Source: an uncultured Clostridia bacterium
Lineage (GTDB): Bacteria; Bacillota; Clostridia; TANB77; CAG-508
Reading direction: 5' to 3'
NCBI GenBank assembly: GCA_947426305.1
Contig: CANEDP010000014.1
Span: 1-38,802 of the forward strand
Length of the DNA: 38,802 nt
Below, in pieces: positions 26,952 through 34,848 of the stretch (its first letter is position 1; every line of letters starts with the position of its first letter). A program made the translations under genes and the position numbers. The notes beneath the pieces were generated by a model. It searched no databases. It was given only the letters and a program-made list of their open reading frames with translations, and was not told where the DNA came from.

Positions 26952-27785
26952 TTACCTCCATTTTCCCACTACAATTCTATCCTTCCCTGCCAAATCCTGT
27001 TTTGCATAACTATCACAAAATCCTGCATTTCGAAAAATTTCAAGCACACTTTCCCTTTGATTATAGCCAATTTCTACCGCCAAAACTCCATTTTCTTTCA
27101 AATAATCTTTTGCCTTTTGCGCTAACACTCGATAAAATTTCAAACCATCTTCACCACCATCTAACGCAATTTGAGGCTCATTTTTTACTTCTGGTGACAA
27201 ACTCTCAATCGTTTTTGTCTCAATATAAGGCGGATTCGACACAATCATATCAAATTTCTGATTAATTTTTTCAAACATATCTGACTGGGTAAGTTCAATG
27301 TTCACGCCATGACTTTTCGCATTTTTCTCTGCTATTTCCAATGCTTTTGAACTAATATCACTTGCTACCATTTCCACTTTTATCTGTTTTGCCAAAGCAA
27401 CCGCAATTGCTCCACTTCCTGTGCAAATATCCAAAATTTTAGGAACATCTTCTCGATACTTACAAATTTCAATGATCTCTTCCACCAAAATTTCCGTATC
27501 TGGCTGTGGAATCAACACATTTTCATCTATATAAAAATTTAACCCAAAAAACTCCTGAGAATTCGTAATATACTGAATTGGCTTACCAGCAATTAATTCT
27601 TCCAGATGTTTTTCAAAGTTTTGGGCGATTTCTGAACTTGCTTCTTCATCTAAATGAACAGCTAAATATTCATTCTGTATTTGCAATTCATACAGCAAAA
27701 GCATTCTTACCTTTAAAATGGCATCTTCTATTTTATATTCGGTTAATTTTACAGTTCCGTTTTTTAATAATTCTCTTACTTTCAT
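26952..27785 (-). CDS. prmC: Release factor glutamine methyltransferase PrmC (HemK)
   Basis: The 277 aa enzyme methylates the Gln of the GGQ motif in release factors. It has an N-terminal helical domain and the catalytic MTase domain with ILDICTGSGAIAVALAKQ (SAM site, about 118-135) and MIVSNPPYI (NPPY, about 184-192). No Shine-Dalgarno is seen before the ATG at 27785, and TAAAAT stands only 6 bases upstream, so the mRNA may be leaderless. It is followed at once by whiA. Confidence 0.95.
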   Translation of the reverse strand: MKVRELLKNGTVKLTEYKIEDAILKVRMLLLYELQIQNEYLAVHLDEEASSEIAQNFEKHLEELIAGKPIQYITNSQEFFGLNFYIDENVLIPQPDTEILVEEIIEICKYREDVPKILDICTGSGAIAVALAKQIKVEMVASDISSKALEIAEKNAKSHGVNIELTQSDMFEKINQKFDMIVSNPPYIETKTIESLSPEVKNEPQIALDGGEDGLKFYRVLAQKAKDYLKENGVLAVEIGYNQRESVLEIFRNAGFCDSYAKQDLAGKDRIVVGKWR

Positions 27786-27859
27786 GTTTTGATTTTATCA
27801 TACTTTTTTTTATAATAAAAGAGTATTTTCTAATTTTCCGAAAAGTTTTCTTATTTTTC

Positions 27860-27887
27860 TTGCTTTTTTCTTTTTTTATGCTATAAT
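27860..27887 (+). promoter_or_regulatory. Promoter of peptide mRNA A
   Basis: TTGCTT (27860-27865), 16 bp, TATAAT (27882-27887) preceded by ATGC (extended -10). Confidence 0.7.
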
Positions 27888-28016
27888 GTAAAAAAATTAT
27901 TTCTTAACTGTTTTTGTTTCTAAAAACAGTTTTCCAAAAAATAAAATCAACAAAATCCTTTTTTCTATGCCCAAGGAGGTGATGATAGGGCAATATTGGT
28001 ACGAAAGGAGATTTTT

Positions 28017-28142
28017 ATGGCTAACTTTGCAAAGAAAACTACAAAGGAAACCTATGAAAAACAAAAGTTAAAACTAGAAATACATAAAATTGTTCTAGAC
28101 ATTATAAAAACAATTCTAGAAATAATATTGCATCATAAGTAA
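28017..28142 (+). CDS. 41-aa basic amphipathic peptide A (putative type I toxin)
   Basis: MANFAKKTTKETYEKQKLKL, then EIHKIVLDIIKTILEIILHH and Lys. The N-terminal half is Lys-rich and the C-terminal half an amphipathic, partly hydrophobic helix. AAAGGAG lies 7 bases before the ATG; a second strong site (AAGGAGGTG, about 27974) stands further up. It resembles the peptide at 38441 in design: a Lys-rich start, LK..(I/L)HK in the middle and an aliphatic helix. It has no clear 20-residue membrane span like Fst or TxpA, so membrane attachment is uncertain. Confidence 0.65.
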   Translation: MANFAKKTTKETYEKQKLKLEIHKIVLDIIKTILEIILHHK

Positions 28143-28199
28143 AGACATATAAAACCCAGTAGTATAGCAGACTACTGGGTTTTTGACTAACTTTGCAAA
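28021..28199 (+). repeat. Direct repeat pair of locus A
   Basis: CTAACTTTGCAAA at 28021-28033 (start of the peptide gene) and at 28187-28199 (just after the terminator). Confidence 0.85.
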
Positions 28200-28242
28200 T
28201 TTTTATAAATTAAAGTATTTCTACTTAATTTACTTCAATTAT
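28145..28242 (-). ncRNA. Predicted antisense RNA of locus A
   Basis: From the promoter 28249-28276 (TTGACA, 16 bp with TGC, TATAAT) the start point would be near 28242. The RNA would begin with a hairpin (TAAATTAAGTA...TACTTTAATTTA), then carry TTTGCAAAGTTAG, complementary to the mRNA start, and end at the shared stem. About 95 nt. Confidence 0.55.
28151..28184. terminator. Shared terminator of locus A
   Basis: AAAACCCAGTAGT, loop ATAGCAG, ACTACTGGGTTTT plus one more T: a perfect 13 bp stem usable from both strands, stronger on plus. Confidence 0.9.
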
Positions 28243-28248
28243 ATTTTT

Positions 28249-28276
28249 ATTATAGCACTTTTTTTTTATTTGTCAA
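28249..28276 (-). promoter_or_regulatory. Antisense promoter of locus A
   Basis: TTGACA (28271-28276), 16 bp, TATAAT (28249-28254), AAAAAAAAGTGC before the -10. The matching promoter of locus B has the same spacing and A-tract. Confidence 0.75.
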
Positions 28277-28293
28277 GTCTTTAATCAAAAAAA

Positions 28294-28495
28294 CACAAAA
28301 AATTCCCCACGTCTAAGCCGCAAGGTGTGAATTTTTATGGACCTGTACTCACACAGGTGGGTGTTTTCCTAGATATTCCTGGGTTTCTTGAAAGGCCTAA
28401 GCGTTTCAAGCATACACGCCATATCCAGAGGTAAACTCCCTTATCCAAAACTTGTAGGTTCTAAAAATTCAGTCTACACGTACTTCGCAGGGATA
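28294..28495 (-). ncRNA. ssrS: Structured RNA, probable 6S RNA
   Basis: About 200 nt with no coding frame. The ends pair (CCCTGCG at 28492-28486 with CGTGGGG at 28311-28305), and it continues as a long interrupted hairpin (for example CACCTGTG...CACAGGT-type stems and GCTTGAAACGCTTAGGCCTT in the middle). T-rich sequence follows on the minus strand. Length, closing stem with internal bubbles, own promoter and intergenic place fit 6S RNA, which binds sigma-A RNA polymerase. The call rests on shape and partial recall of clostridial 6S sequences; another structured RNA is possible. Confidence 0.55.
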
Positions 28496-28516
28496 TTTTA
28501 TTTATTTTGTAATTTT

Positions 28517-28545
28517 ATTATATCATATTTTTTTCTATATTTCAA
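28517..28545 (-). promoter_or_regulatory. Promoter of the 6S-like RNA
   Basis: TTGAAA (28540-28545), 17 bp, TATAAT (28517-28522) with TATGA before it. Confidence 0.65.
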
Positions 28546-28656
28546 TTCGATTTTTTGAAATTAGATACAATTAGAGTCATTCTAATCTGATTTTATGTAA
28601 CTTTCCTTCATTTTTCTAACTTTCTTATAGCACTTTGATACTTGACATTTTTCAAA

Positions 28657-29544
28657 TTATGTGTACCACTTTGGGACATATTGCTTTTCATTTTCTTCTA
28701 AATCTTGTAAATAACCATGCTGAAAACCTAATTTATTAATATATTCTTCAATTTGCTCATATTCTGCCTTCGTCAATTTACGATTGATGTCTTCTCTTTG
28801 TCTTGCTTTATATTCTGGAAAATACTGCGCCATCACACTTACATAAACTTCTTTTCCCATATTTTTTCGTATCCATTTTAAAACTTGTTTTGTATTTTGC
28901 AAATGATTTGGTAAAACTAAATGCCTAATAATCAAGCCTTTTTGAAGAATTCCATTTTCATTAAATTGAGGATTTCCCACTTGTTTGTACATTTCTTTTA
29001 TGGCTCTAGTAGCTGTCTCAAAATAATGGTTGATAGCAGATAAATCTTTGGCCAAACTATCGTAATAATATTTGAAATCTGGCAAATAAATATCTACATA
29101 TCCTTCCAACATTTGAATGGTTTCCTTTTTTTCAAAGCCACTCGAATTATAGACAATGGGAATTTGTAATCCTTTTTGTTTTGCTAATTTCAAACTTTCT
29201 ATAATTTGTGGAACATAAATACAGCCTGTAACCAAATTAATATTATTGGCACCTTTTGCTTGCAATTTTAAATATTCTTGTGCCAAATTTTCGATTGAAA
29301 TTGACTTTCCTTGCCTTAATTGACTGATTTCATAATTTTGGCAAAATTGACAATTTAGATTGCAACCTGTGAAAAAAACAGTTCCAGAACCATTTTCTCC
29401 ACTAATGCAAGGTTCTTCAAAATAGTGTAAATCTGCTAAGGAAATTTTTATTGTGGCATCTGCTTTGCATTTTCCTATTTGACCTTTGATTCGGTTTACT
29501 TGGCATTCGTGTGGACATAGTGTACATTTTTCTAGGATTTGCAT
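28657..29544 (-). CDS. Radical SAM protein, PflA/PflX-like
   Basis: The 295 aa protein has an N-terminal Cys set (CTLCPHECQVNRIKGQIGKC, about 7-26) and the radical SAM motif CNLNCQFC (about 60-67). Further blocks (NINLVTGCIYVPQIIESLKLA, VYNSSGFE, YLPDFKYY) match the COG1313 group, relatives of pyruvate formate-lyase activase. The exact target is not known. It starts 3 bp after the YlbF gene and so belongs to its transcript. Confidence 0.85.
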   Translation of the reverse strand: MQILEKCTLCPHECQVNRIKGQIGKCKADATIKISLADLHYFEEPCISGENGSGTVFFTGCNLNCQFCQNYEISQLRQGKSISIENLAQEYLKLQAKGANNINLVTGCIYVPQIIESLKLAKQKGLQIPIVYNSSGFEKKETIQMLEGYVDIYLPDFKYYYDSLAKDLSAINHYFETATRAIKEMYKQVGNPQFNENGILQKGLIIRHLVLPNHLQNTKQVLKWIRKNMGKEVYVSVMAQYFPEYKARQREDINRKLTKAEYEQIEEYINKLGFQHGYLQDLEENEKQYVPKWYT

Positions 29545-29547
29545 AAT

Positions 29548-29883
29548 TTAGCTTAACACATCCTTAATGGCTTCACCAATGATTTTATTGATGTCTGCAA
29601 TCATCACATTAAAGCGAACTTCTTTATCAAAAAATTCTTTTACTCTTGGATTTTGTACTAAAATTTGATACAATTCTTGTAATTTTTTCATTTTTTCTTC
29701 GCTTTGTTTTTCCCCTTGCATGGCTAAAAGTTGCTCTTCGTAGCGGATTTTCTCAAATTCTTCAACTTGTTCTTTTAAAGCTAAATTGGTAAACAATTCG
29801 TCTTTTAATTCTTTGTATTCCTTATATTCTTTTGAATCTTTGATTGCTTTGGCTAAATTGTTGGCATTGTCATATACTTCCAT
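29548..29883 (-). CDS. YlbF family regulator
   Basis: The 111 aa helical protein (MEVYDNANNLAKAIKDSKEY, KELKDELFTNLALKEQVEEF, ... FDKEVRFNVMIADINKIIGE) matches the YlbF/YmcA family. In Bacillus these proteins form a complex that works with RNase Y on mRNA decay and development. Only one member is visible here. AAAGGATG precedes the ATG; it lies 15 bp after the GH57 gene. Confidence 0.85.
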   Translation of the reverse strand: MEVYDNANNLAKAIKDSKEYKEYKELKDELFTNLALKEQVEEFEKIRYEEQLLAMQGEKQSEEKMKKLQELYQILVQNPRVKEFFDKEVRFNVMIADINKIIGEAIKDVLS

Positions 29884-29898
29884 TTTTTTACATCCTTT

Positions 29899-31488
29899 CT
29901 AAAAATATATCATATAATCTATTTCTGGAAAAATATCGTCTTTGTCGAATATATCTAATAAATATTTCGCATCGATTTTATCATTTTTGATTTGATAATA
30001 CAATTTTGTAAATCTCCCAATATGTTCTTTTATCGCTTTATGCGCATATTCTACCATCGTTCCGTTTGTAATGATAAATAGCCAATCACTGCTTTGTGCT
30101 AAAAGTAATTCTCTGGCACATTGATTTAAGGCTTGACGGCGCAAAGTGTCTCCTTCATTGGGATAGCGATTGGCAAGTTCACACATTCTATCTCCTGCTT
30201 TGTGCAAATGACGATGTGCATAATCGTTGGTCTGATTTAGCCACACTTCGCTATATCCATTGGCTCCCCAACTGGAACGACATGGGGTTGAAACTTGAAT
30301 ATTGGGATATCTGTCAATATAATCGCTTGGCGTAATTAATTCGAAGTTGCAATCATCATAATAAATTTTCTTAAATAAAATATAGAGCCAATATGGACCC
30401 TCATACCACCAATGCCCATAAAGTTCCGCGTCATATGGACATGTAATAATCGGTGGCACTTGCATAAAACTTGCTAGATTCTCAATTTGCTTGGTTCTGC
30501 AATCCATAAAATGTCCTGCTTGCTTTTCGGCTGAATCTTTTGCCCATTGAACATCATAGTAATCTTTTGCATCTGTTTTTCCTGTAATTCTGTGATATTT
30601 TATTCCTGTATTAACACGAACACCGTTACTTGCAATATATGGTTTGATATAATCATAATCTGCTTCATAGCCAATATCTCGATAAAATTCACGGTAATTG
30701 AAATCTCCTGGATAACCCGAAATCGAACTCCACACTTGCCTTGAAGATTCTAAATCACGTGCAAAAGCAACAATGTTATTGGGCGAAACAATCGGCGCAT
30801 AGGTTCCATATATTGGTGTTGGATTCGCATATAAAACGCCATGTGTTTCTGTAATAATAAACTCAATTCCAAATTCTCTTAAATATTGATCTGCTTCTGG
30901 CACATAACCACATTCTGGAAGCCAAATTCCTCTTGGGCGTTTTCCAAAAAATTTCTCGTATGTCTGAACTCCAACTGCAATCTGTGCACGGACTGTTTTT
31001 TCATTGACATATAAAATTGGAAAATAGCCATGGGTCGCACCACACGTGATAATTTCCAAAAAACCTGCATCTTGAAAATGTTTGAAACCTTGAATAATGT
31101 TGCATTCATAATAATCTCTAAAAATGTGCAAATCATTTGTGTAACGCTCTAAATAATAATGTGATAAACGATTTAGTCGCTCATCGTATTTCGTCCTAAC
31201 AACTTCTTTTTGGCATAATTCGATGTGTTTGTTTAGATAGTTGATGTATCGATTTTGCAATAATTTATTGTCTAACATATTTAATAAAGGAGGCGTCATG
31301 GTCATCGTTAATCGAAACTTGACACCTTCGTCTTCTAGCTTTTTAAAATTTAATAATAGTGGTATATATGTTTCAGAAATGGCTTCAAACAACCATTCTT
31401 CCTCTAGATAATCTTCGCTTTCTGGGTGATGAATATAGGGAAGATGTGCATGAAGCACAAAATTAACATAACCTTTTACGTTTTTCAT
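29899..31488 (-). CDS. GH57 family 1,4-alpha-glucan branching enzyme
   Basis: The 529 aa protein has the GH57 barrel: VNFVLHAHLPYIHHPES at the N-terminus (HxHxP), GIWLPECGYVPE (catalytic Glu in LPECG, about 194) and CPYDAELYGHWWYEGPYW (catalytic Asp, about 355). These are the branching-enzyme (formerly DUF1957) signatures. It would insert alpha-1,6 branches in glycogen-like polymers. The DUF4912 gene stands 9 bp upstream. No other glycogen genes are in the window. Confidence 0.93.
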   Translation of the reverse strand: MKNVKGYVNFVLHAHLPYIHHPESEDYLEEEWLFEAISETYIPLLLNFKKLEDEGVKFRLTMTMTPPLLNMLDNKLLQNRYINYLNKHIELCQKEVVRTKYDERLNRLSHYYLERYTNDLHIFRDYYECNIIQGFKHFQDAGFLEIITCGATHGYFPILYVNEKTVRAQIAVGVQTYEKFFGKRPRGIWLPECGYVPEADQYLREFGIEFIITETHGVLYANPTPIYGTYAPIVSPNNIVAFARDLESSRQVWSSISGYPGDFNYREFYRDIGYEADYDYIKPYIASNGVRVNTGIKYHRITGKTDAKDYYDVQWAKDSAEKQAGHFMDCRTKQIENLASFMQVPPIITCPYDAELYGHWWYEGPYWLYILFKKIYYDDCNFELITPSDYIDRYPNIQVSTPCRSSWGANGYSEVWLNQTNDYAHRHLHKAGDRMCELANRYPNEGDTLRRQALNQCARELLLAQSSDWLFIITNGTMVEYAHKAIKEHIGRFTKLYYQIKNDKIDAKYLLDIFDKDDIFPEIDYMIYF

Positions 31489-31497
31489 AAAATCTCC

Positions 31498-32427
31498 TTA
31501 TTTTGCAATACTACTGCTGGTTCCCATGGAGGAAGGATTTTTCATATCCCATGCTCCATTTTCATTGAGTATCAGTTGATCTTGGTATAATTTTTGATAG
31601 ACTGGCTGTAAGTTGTTTGGAACTTGGAAAGATTCGATTTTTTGGGTTTCTTCTGCGTGAGTTTTGACATTTCTGTAAGTTACAAACGGTTTGAATTCTT
31701 CAAATAAAACGTGATCATTGGGAACTTCTAATTGGTTGGACATGGCAATAAATAAGTAATCATTACTGAATAAGATATTCGTTTTCTCGATTTCTGGATT
31801 GATTTGTGGTTTTGTATGGAACTTAAATTTTCGACCTAATTGAATCGTGTATTTGTCTCTTGGATTTGAAATATCTAAATACCAACTATTAGCAAAATCA
31901 TTAATGGCTATTTCGGAAGTGTCATTTTTATTTTCATTATGAACAAGTAAAACAGGATAGGTGTCTTCAAAAAAGTGGTTTCCAAAAGCATTTAAATAGG
32001 TTTGCTTGTCTTTATCTGCAACGTCCCAATAAACAAATAATCTTCTAGGTGTTTGGGCTAGAATTTTGACAACTGTTTCGTTGTATCGAAAGGGCAAATC
32101 GTAATATTCTAATAAATATTTAGGTGCTTGGGTTTCCTCATTTTTTAAGATTTCGTTTTCTTCTTTTTTCTTTATCTCTTTTTCTTCTTGCTCGTCTTTT
32201 CTTACTTTTTCCTGCATTTCAATGATTTTGGAAATAAAATTTTTGATATTGTCAATCACTTTGTTTTGTACGTTTTTGTTTTGGATTGGGCGAAATTTTT
32301 TATCCTCTTTTTTTTCTTTTTCGGCTTTTGGTAATGTTTGTTTGTTAGGATTTTTTTCTACTTTTTCCGTTTTTTTTGTTCTTTTGGGCAGTTCTTTTTT
32401 CTCGATTTTGCTTGTATTTTCCGACAT
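31498..32427 (-). CDS. DUF4912 domain protein with Lys/Glu-rich N-terminus
   Basis: The 309 aa protein has a highly charged, disordered first 110 residues (KKELPKRTKKTEKVEKN...). The DUF4912 domain follows (about 115-240: LPFRYNETVVKILAQTPRRL, FVYWDV, SWYLDI, YTIQLGRKF). Such proteins are often found beside GH57 branching enzymes, as here, and may bind polysaccharide or the enzyme. I use the ATG at 32427 because AAAGGAGG lies upstream; an in-frame TTG/ATG extension to 32448 crosses that site. Confidence 0.85.
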   Translation of the reverse strand: MSENTSKIEKKELPKRTKKTEKVEKNPNKQTLPKAEKEKKEDKKFRPIQNKNVQNKVIDNIKNFISKIIEMQEKVRKDEQEEKEIKKKEENEILKNEETQAPKYLLEYYDLPFRYNETVVKILAQTPRRLFVYWDVADKDKQTYLNAFGNHFFEDTYPVLLVHNENKNDTSEIAINDFANSWYLDISNPRDKYTIQLGRKFKFHTKPQINPEIEKTNILFSNDYLFIAMSNQLEVPNDHVLFEEFKPFVTYRNVKTHAEETQKIESFQVPNNLQPVYQKLYQDQLILNENGAWDMKNPSSMGTSSSIAK

Positions 32428-32577
32428 CTTTTTCCTCCTTTGTACCACGATTCCACAATATTATTTATTGTATCGAAAAAGATAAAAAAAATCAAGCTAA
32501 AAAGAGAATTTTTTGCAGTTTTTTGTATTTTGTCTAAATTATTGATTAAATTTAATCCAAATTAATATTTTCTCCAA

Positions 32578-32616
32578 AAAAACAGAAACCTTGATTTTTT
32601 CAAGGTTTCTGTTTTT
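32578..32616 (-). terminator. Terminator after tRNA-Thr
   Basis: AAAAACAGAAACCTTG, loop, CAAGGTTTCTGTTTTT; A- and T-rich flanks. Ends the sigH/tRNA transcript. Confidence 0.9.
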
Positions 32617-32629
32617 GAAGTATTCATTT

Positions 32630-32705
<76 letters not shown>

Positions 32706-32715
32706 ATATATGTTT

Positions 32716-32746
32716 GGGAATGTAACGCTATTTTGTCTACATTCCC
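32716..32746 (-). other. Hairpin between sigH and tRNA-Thr
   Basis: GGGAATGTA (32716-32724) and TACATTCCC (32738-32746) pair; no T run follows on the minus strand, so it looks like a processing site in a sigH-tRNA transcript rather than a terminator. Confidence 0.45.
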
Positions 32747-32752
32747 CCTATG

Positions 32753-33397
32753 TTATTCTCCTTCATTTAAACATTTCATCGCTTTTTTGCGAATTCTCTG
32801 AATCGCATTATCTACTGATTTAACTGGAGCCTCTAGGCTACTTGCTATATCAACATAACTTTGACCTTTTATGTATCGATTTAAAACATCTTTTTCAAAT
32901 TGACTTAAATTTTTATCAATCTGATTCTCCACATTTTCATAATACTCTTTTTTAATAATTGTTTCGAGTGGATCCTCCACTGTTTTCGTATCCAATACGT
33001 CCAAAACGGACATATCATCATTTTCATCATATGCTGAAACATTTAAGGAAAACGATGAATTCAGTGGAATATTTTTTTGTCGATTCGATGTTTTTAAAAC
33101 GGTAATTAACTGTCTTTCTACACATAAATTGGCAAATGTCTTAAACGAGTTCTGTTTTTCTGGATTGAAGGATTGAATTGCTTTGTACAGACCCCAAAAA
33201 CCTTCTTGTATCATATCATCTCGTTCTGCACCAATGATAAAAAATCGATTTGCCTTCATGGTAACAATATCTTTATATTTATTCAGCAAATAATCTAACG
33301 CCTTTTTATCTCCATCTTTTATGATTCCCACTAACTCTTCATCTGCTATATCGGCATATTCACTTTCAAAACAATATTTTGGTGTAATATCTAGCAT
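32753..33397 (-). CDS. sigH: RNA polymerase sigma factor SigH (Spo0H type)
   Basis: The 214 aa sigma-70 family protein has region 2 (YLLNKYKDIVTMKANRFFII, GAERDDMIQEGFWGLYKAIQ, FKTFANLCVERQL) and region 4 (LSQFEKDVLNRYIKGQSYVD then a helix-turn-helix to RIRKKAMKCL). The ADEELV...GDKKALDYLL start and the GADR/GAERxDMIQEG block fit SigH, which directs transition-state and early sporulation genes. The GGGAGG site is 12 bases before the ATG, rather far. It has its own strong promoter. Confidence 0.9.
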   Translation of the reverse strand: MLDITPKYCFESEYADIADEELVGIIKDGDKKALDYLLNKYKDIVTMKANRFFIIGAERDDMIQEGFWGLYKAIQSFNPEKQNSFKTFANLCVERQLITVLKTSNRQKNIPLNSSFSLNVSAYDENDDMSVLDVLDTKTVEDPLETIIKKEYYENVENQIDKNLSQFEKDVLNRYIKGQSYVDIASSLEAPVKSVDNAIQRIRKKAMKCLNEGE

Positions 33398-33433
33398 TCT
33401 ATTTTGCTACCTCCCTAAGCTGATTCTATTTGC

Positions 33434-33462
33434 ATTATATTCGCAAAACTATCGTATGTCAA
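33434..33462 (-). promoter_or_regulatory. Promoter of sigH
   Basis: TTGACA (33457-33462), 17 bp, TATAAT (33434-33439). Confidence 0.8.
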
Positions 33463-33486
33463 GAGTTTTTTTAAGTTTTTCTCTTT

Positions 33487-34095
33487 TTATTTATTTCCTA
33501 TGGCAAAAAACAGAGAATATGGAATTCTTTTTTCTTGATATGTTTTTTCACCATGAAAAAATGTTTCTGATTTTATATTAGAAAAACCACTATTTTTCAA
33601 TATTTCTTGCATATATTTCTGCTCAAAGCCATTATGTCCGTTAAACTGTTTCTCATTCATATGAAAACTACCATCTTCTTTGTCCAACTCAATAATGCAT
33701 AAGGTTCCATTTTCGTTTAATAAATCATAAAATTTCTTAATCATTTTTTGCGTATCTATGATATGATGAAGCGCCATAGAAGTATAAATGACATCAAATT
33801 TTTCTTCACAATCTTCTTTGGTTAAATCCTTTAAAACTGGGAAGACATTCGAGATTTTATTGGTTTCAATTTTTTCATGAATCACATCCAACATTTCTTT
33901 TTCGGAATCCATTAATGTTACTTTTCGGAATTTATCACATAAATTAAAACCAATAAGCCCTGTGGCACAACCATAATCCAAAACGGAACTGTCTTTTGAA
34001 TTTCCCACCATTTCACAAATTTTATTGGCTATAATCTCGCTTCTTTGTATCCTAGCATCACTATCCCAATTTTGGGCTCTTCCCTTAAAATCCAT
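33487..34095 (-). CDS. Class I SAM-dependent methyltransferase
   Basis: The 202 aa protein has SVLDYGCATGLIGFNL (motif I, SAM site, about 38-53), VTLMDSEKEML, FDVIYTSMALHHI and an IIELDKEDGSFH segment, as in small-molecule methyltransferases of the UbiE/Methyltransf_11 group. The substrate is not known. It stands alone; a weak promoter (TTGTAA, 17 bp, TAAAAT) is present just upstream at about 34125-34154. Confidence 0.85.
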   Translation of the reverse strand: MDFKGRAQNWDSDARIQRSEIIANKICEMVGNSKDSSVLDYGCATGLIGFNLCDKFRKVTLMDSEKEMLDVIHEKIETNKISNVFPVLKDLTKEDCEEKFDVIYTSMALHHIIDTQKMIKKFYDLLNENGTLCIIELDKEDGSFHMNEKQFNGHNGFEQKYMQEILKNSGFSNIKSETFFHGEKTYQEKRIPYSLFFAIGNK

Positions 34096-34158
34096 TTTGA
34101 GTTCCCCCTTAAATTATATATTATATTTTATCATATCTTATTATTTTTTACAAGAGCA

Positions 34159-34187
34159 TTGCAAAAATATTAGAAATAGGATATAAT
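34159..34187 (+). promoter_or_regulatory. Promoter of the DUF1847 gene
   Basis: TTGCAA (34159-34164), 17 bp, TATAAT (34182-34187). Confidence 0.75.
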
Positions 34188-34209
34188 GGAAATAGTAAAG
34201 GAGAAAAAT

Positions 34210-34809
34210 ATGATGAATTGTGCAATGTGTGGCATTCATGCCTGTAAAAATGGACTTGAAAATGCGCCAAAAAACTGTCCAAGTTTAAAAGAAGAAATAG
34301 CAGATATAAAGGAATTATATAAAAGCGAAGAAAACTATACCATTGCAAAAATTTCCGCAAAATTATCCACACAATATGGAAGAACAAGAATGGAAGAAAC
34401 AATGGATTTTGCCAAACAATGTGGTTATAAAAAAATCGGTCTTGCTTTTTGTAGTGCCTTGGCAAGTGAAGCAAAAATCATTGACAAAGTATTTACTTAT
34501 AATGGTTTTGAAACAGAATCCATCATCTGTAAAGTAGGCGGAATTTCAAAAGAAATCGTTGACCTTGAAAAATCGTCAAATCCAATGTGTAACCCTATTA
34601 CACAAGCGGAGTTTTTAAACAAAGCCAAAACAGACTTAAATGTTGTCATTGGGCTTTGCGTCGGACACGATTCTTTATTTATCAAATATTCGGAAGCTCC
34701 AGTTACTGTATTAGCAGTAAAAGATAGAGTGTTGGCTCACAATCCTCTTGGTGCAATTTATATGGCTGACAAATATTATAAAGATAAATTATTTCCACCA
34801 AAAGAATAA
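34210..34809 (+). CDS. DUF1847 metal-binding protein
   Basis: The 199 aa protein begins MMNCAMCGIHACKNG, a Cys cluster (CxxCxxxxC), and has IGLAFCSALASEAKI, CNPITQAEFLN and LCVGHDSLFIKYSEAPVTVL, which match DUF1847 proteins of anaerobes (putative metal- or cofactor-binding). The ATG at 34210 has AAAGGAG 6 bp upstream; an ATG at 34186 lies in the -10 box. The exact role is not known. It is convergent with uvrA. Confidence 0.85.
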   Translation: MMNCAMCGIHACKNGLENAPKNCPSLKEEIADIKELYKSEENYTIAKISAKLSTQYGRTRMEETMDFAKQCGYKKIGLAFCSALASEAKIIDKVFTYNGFETESIICKVGGISKEIVDLEKSSNPMCNPITQAEFLNKAKTDLNVVIGLCVGHDSLFIKYSEAPVTVLAVKDRVLAHNPLGAIYMADKYYKDKLFPPKE

Positions 34810-34813
34810 ACTA

Positions 34814-34840
34814 AAAACAGACAGAATACTGTCTGTTTTA
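34814..34840. terminator. Bidirectional terminator between DUF1847 and uvrA
   Basis: AAAACAGACAG, AATA, CTGTCTGTTTTA, between convergent genes. Confidence 0.88.
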
Positions 34841-34848
34841 TTGCTTAT

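Larger units (their letters stand above)
27860..28276. other. Type I toxin-antitoxin-like locus A (par/fst architecture)
   Basis: Plus-strand RNA: promoter 27860-27887; leader hairpin 27906-27931 (AACTGTTTTT / AAAAACAGTT); strong Shine-Dalgarno sites; peptide gene 28017-28142; terminator 28151-28183. Minus-strand RNA: promoter 28249-28276, running toward the peptide gene and crossing the same terminator stem. The 13-base word CTAACTTTGCAAA occurs at codons 2-5 (28021-28033) and again at 28187-28199 inside the minus RNA unit. The minus RNA therefore carries a perfect complement to the start region of the mRNA. This is the plan of the enterococcal par locus; function is inferred. Confidence 0.65.

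Noticed and set aside
27981..28072. Overlapping short frame MIGQYWYERRF in the leader of locus A
   Set aside because: Its ATG is only 2-3 bases after GGAGG, too close for initiation, and it is out of frame with the better-supported peptide. It could still be a leader peptide.
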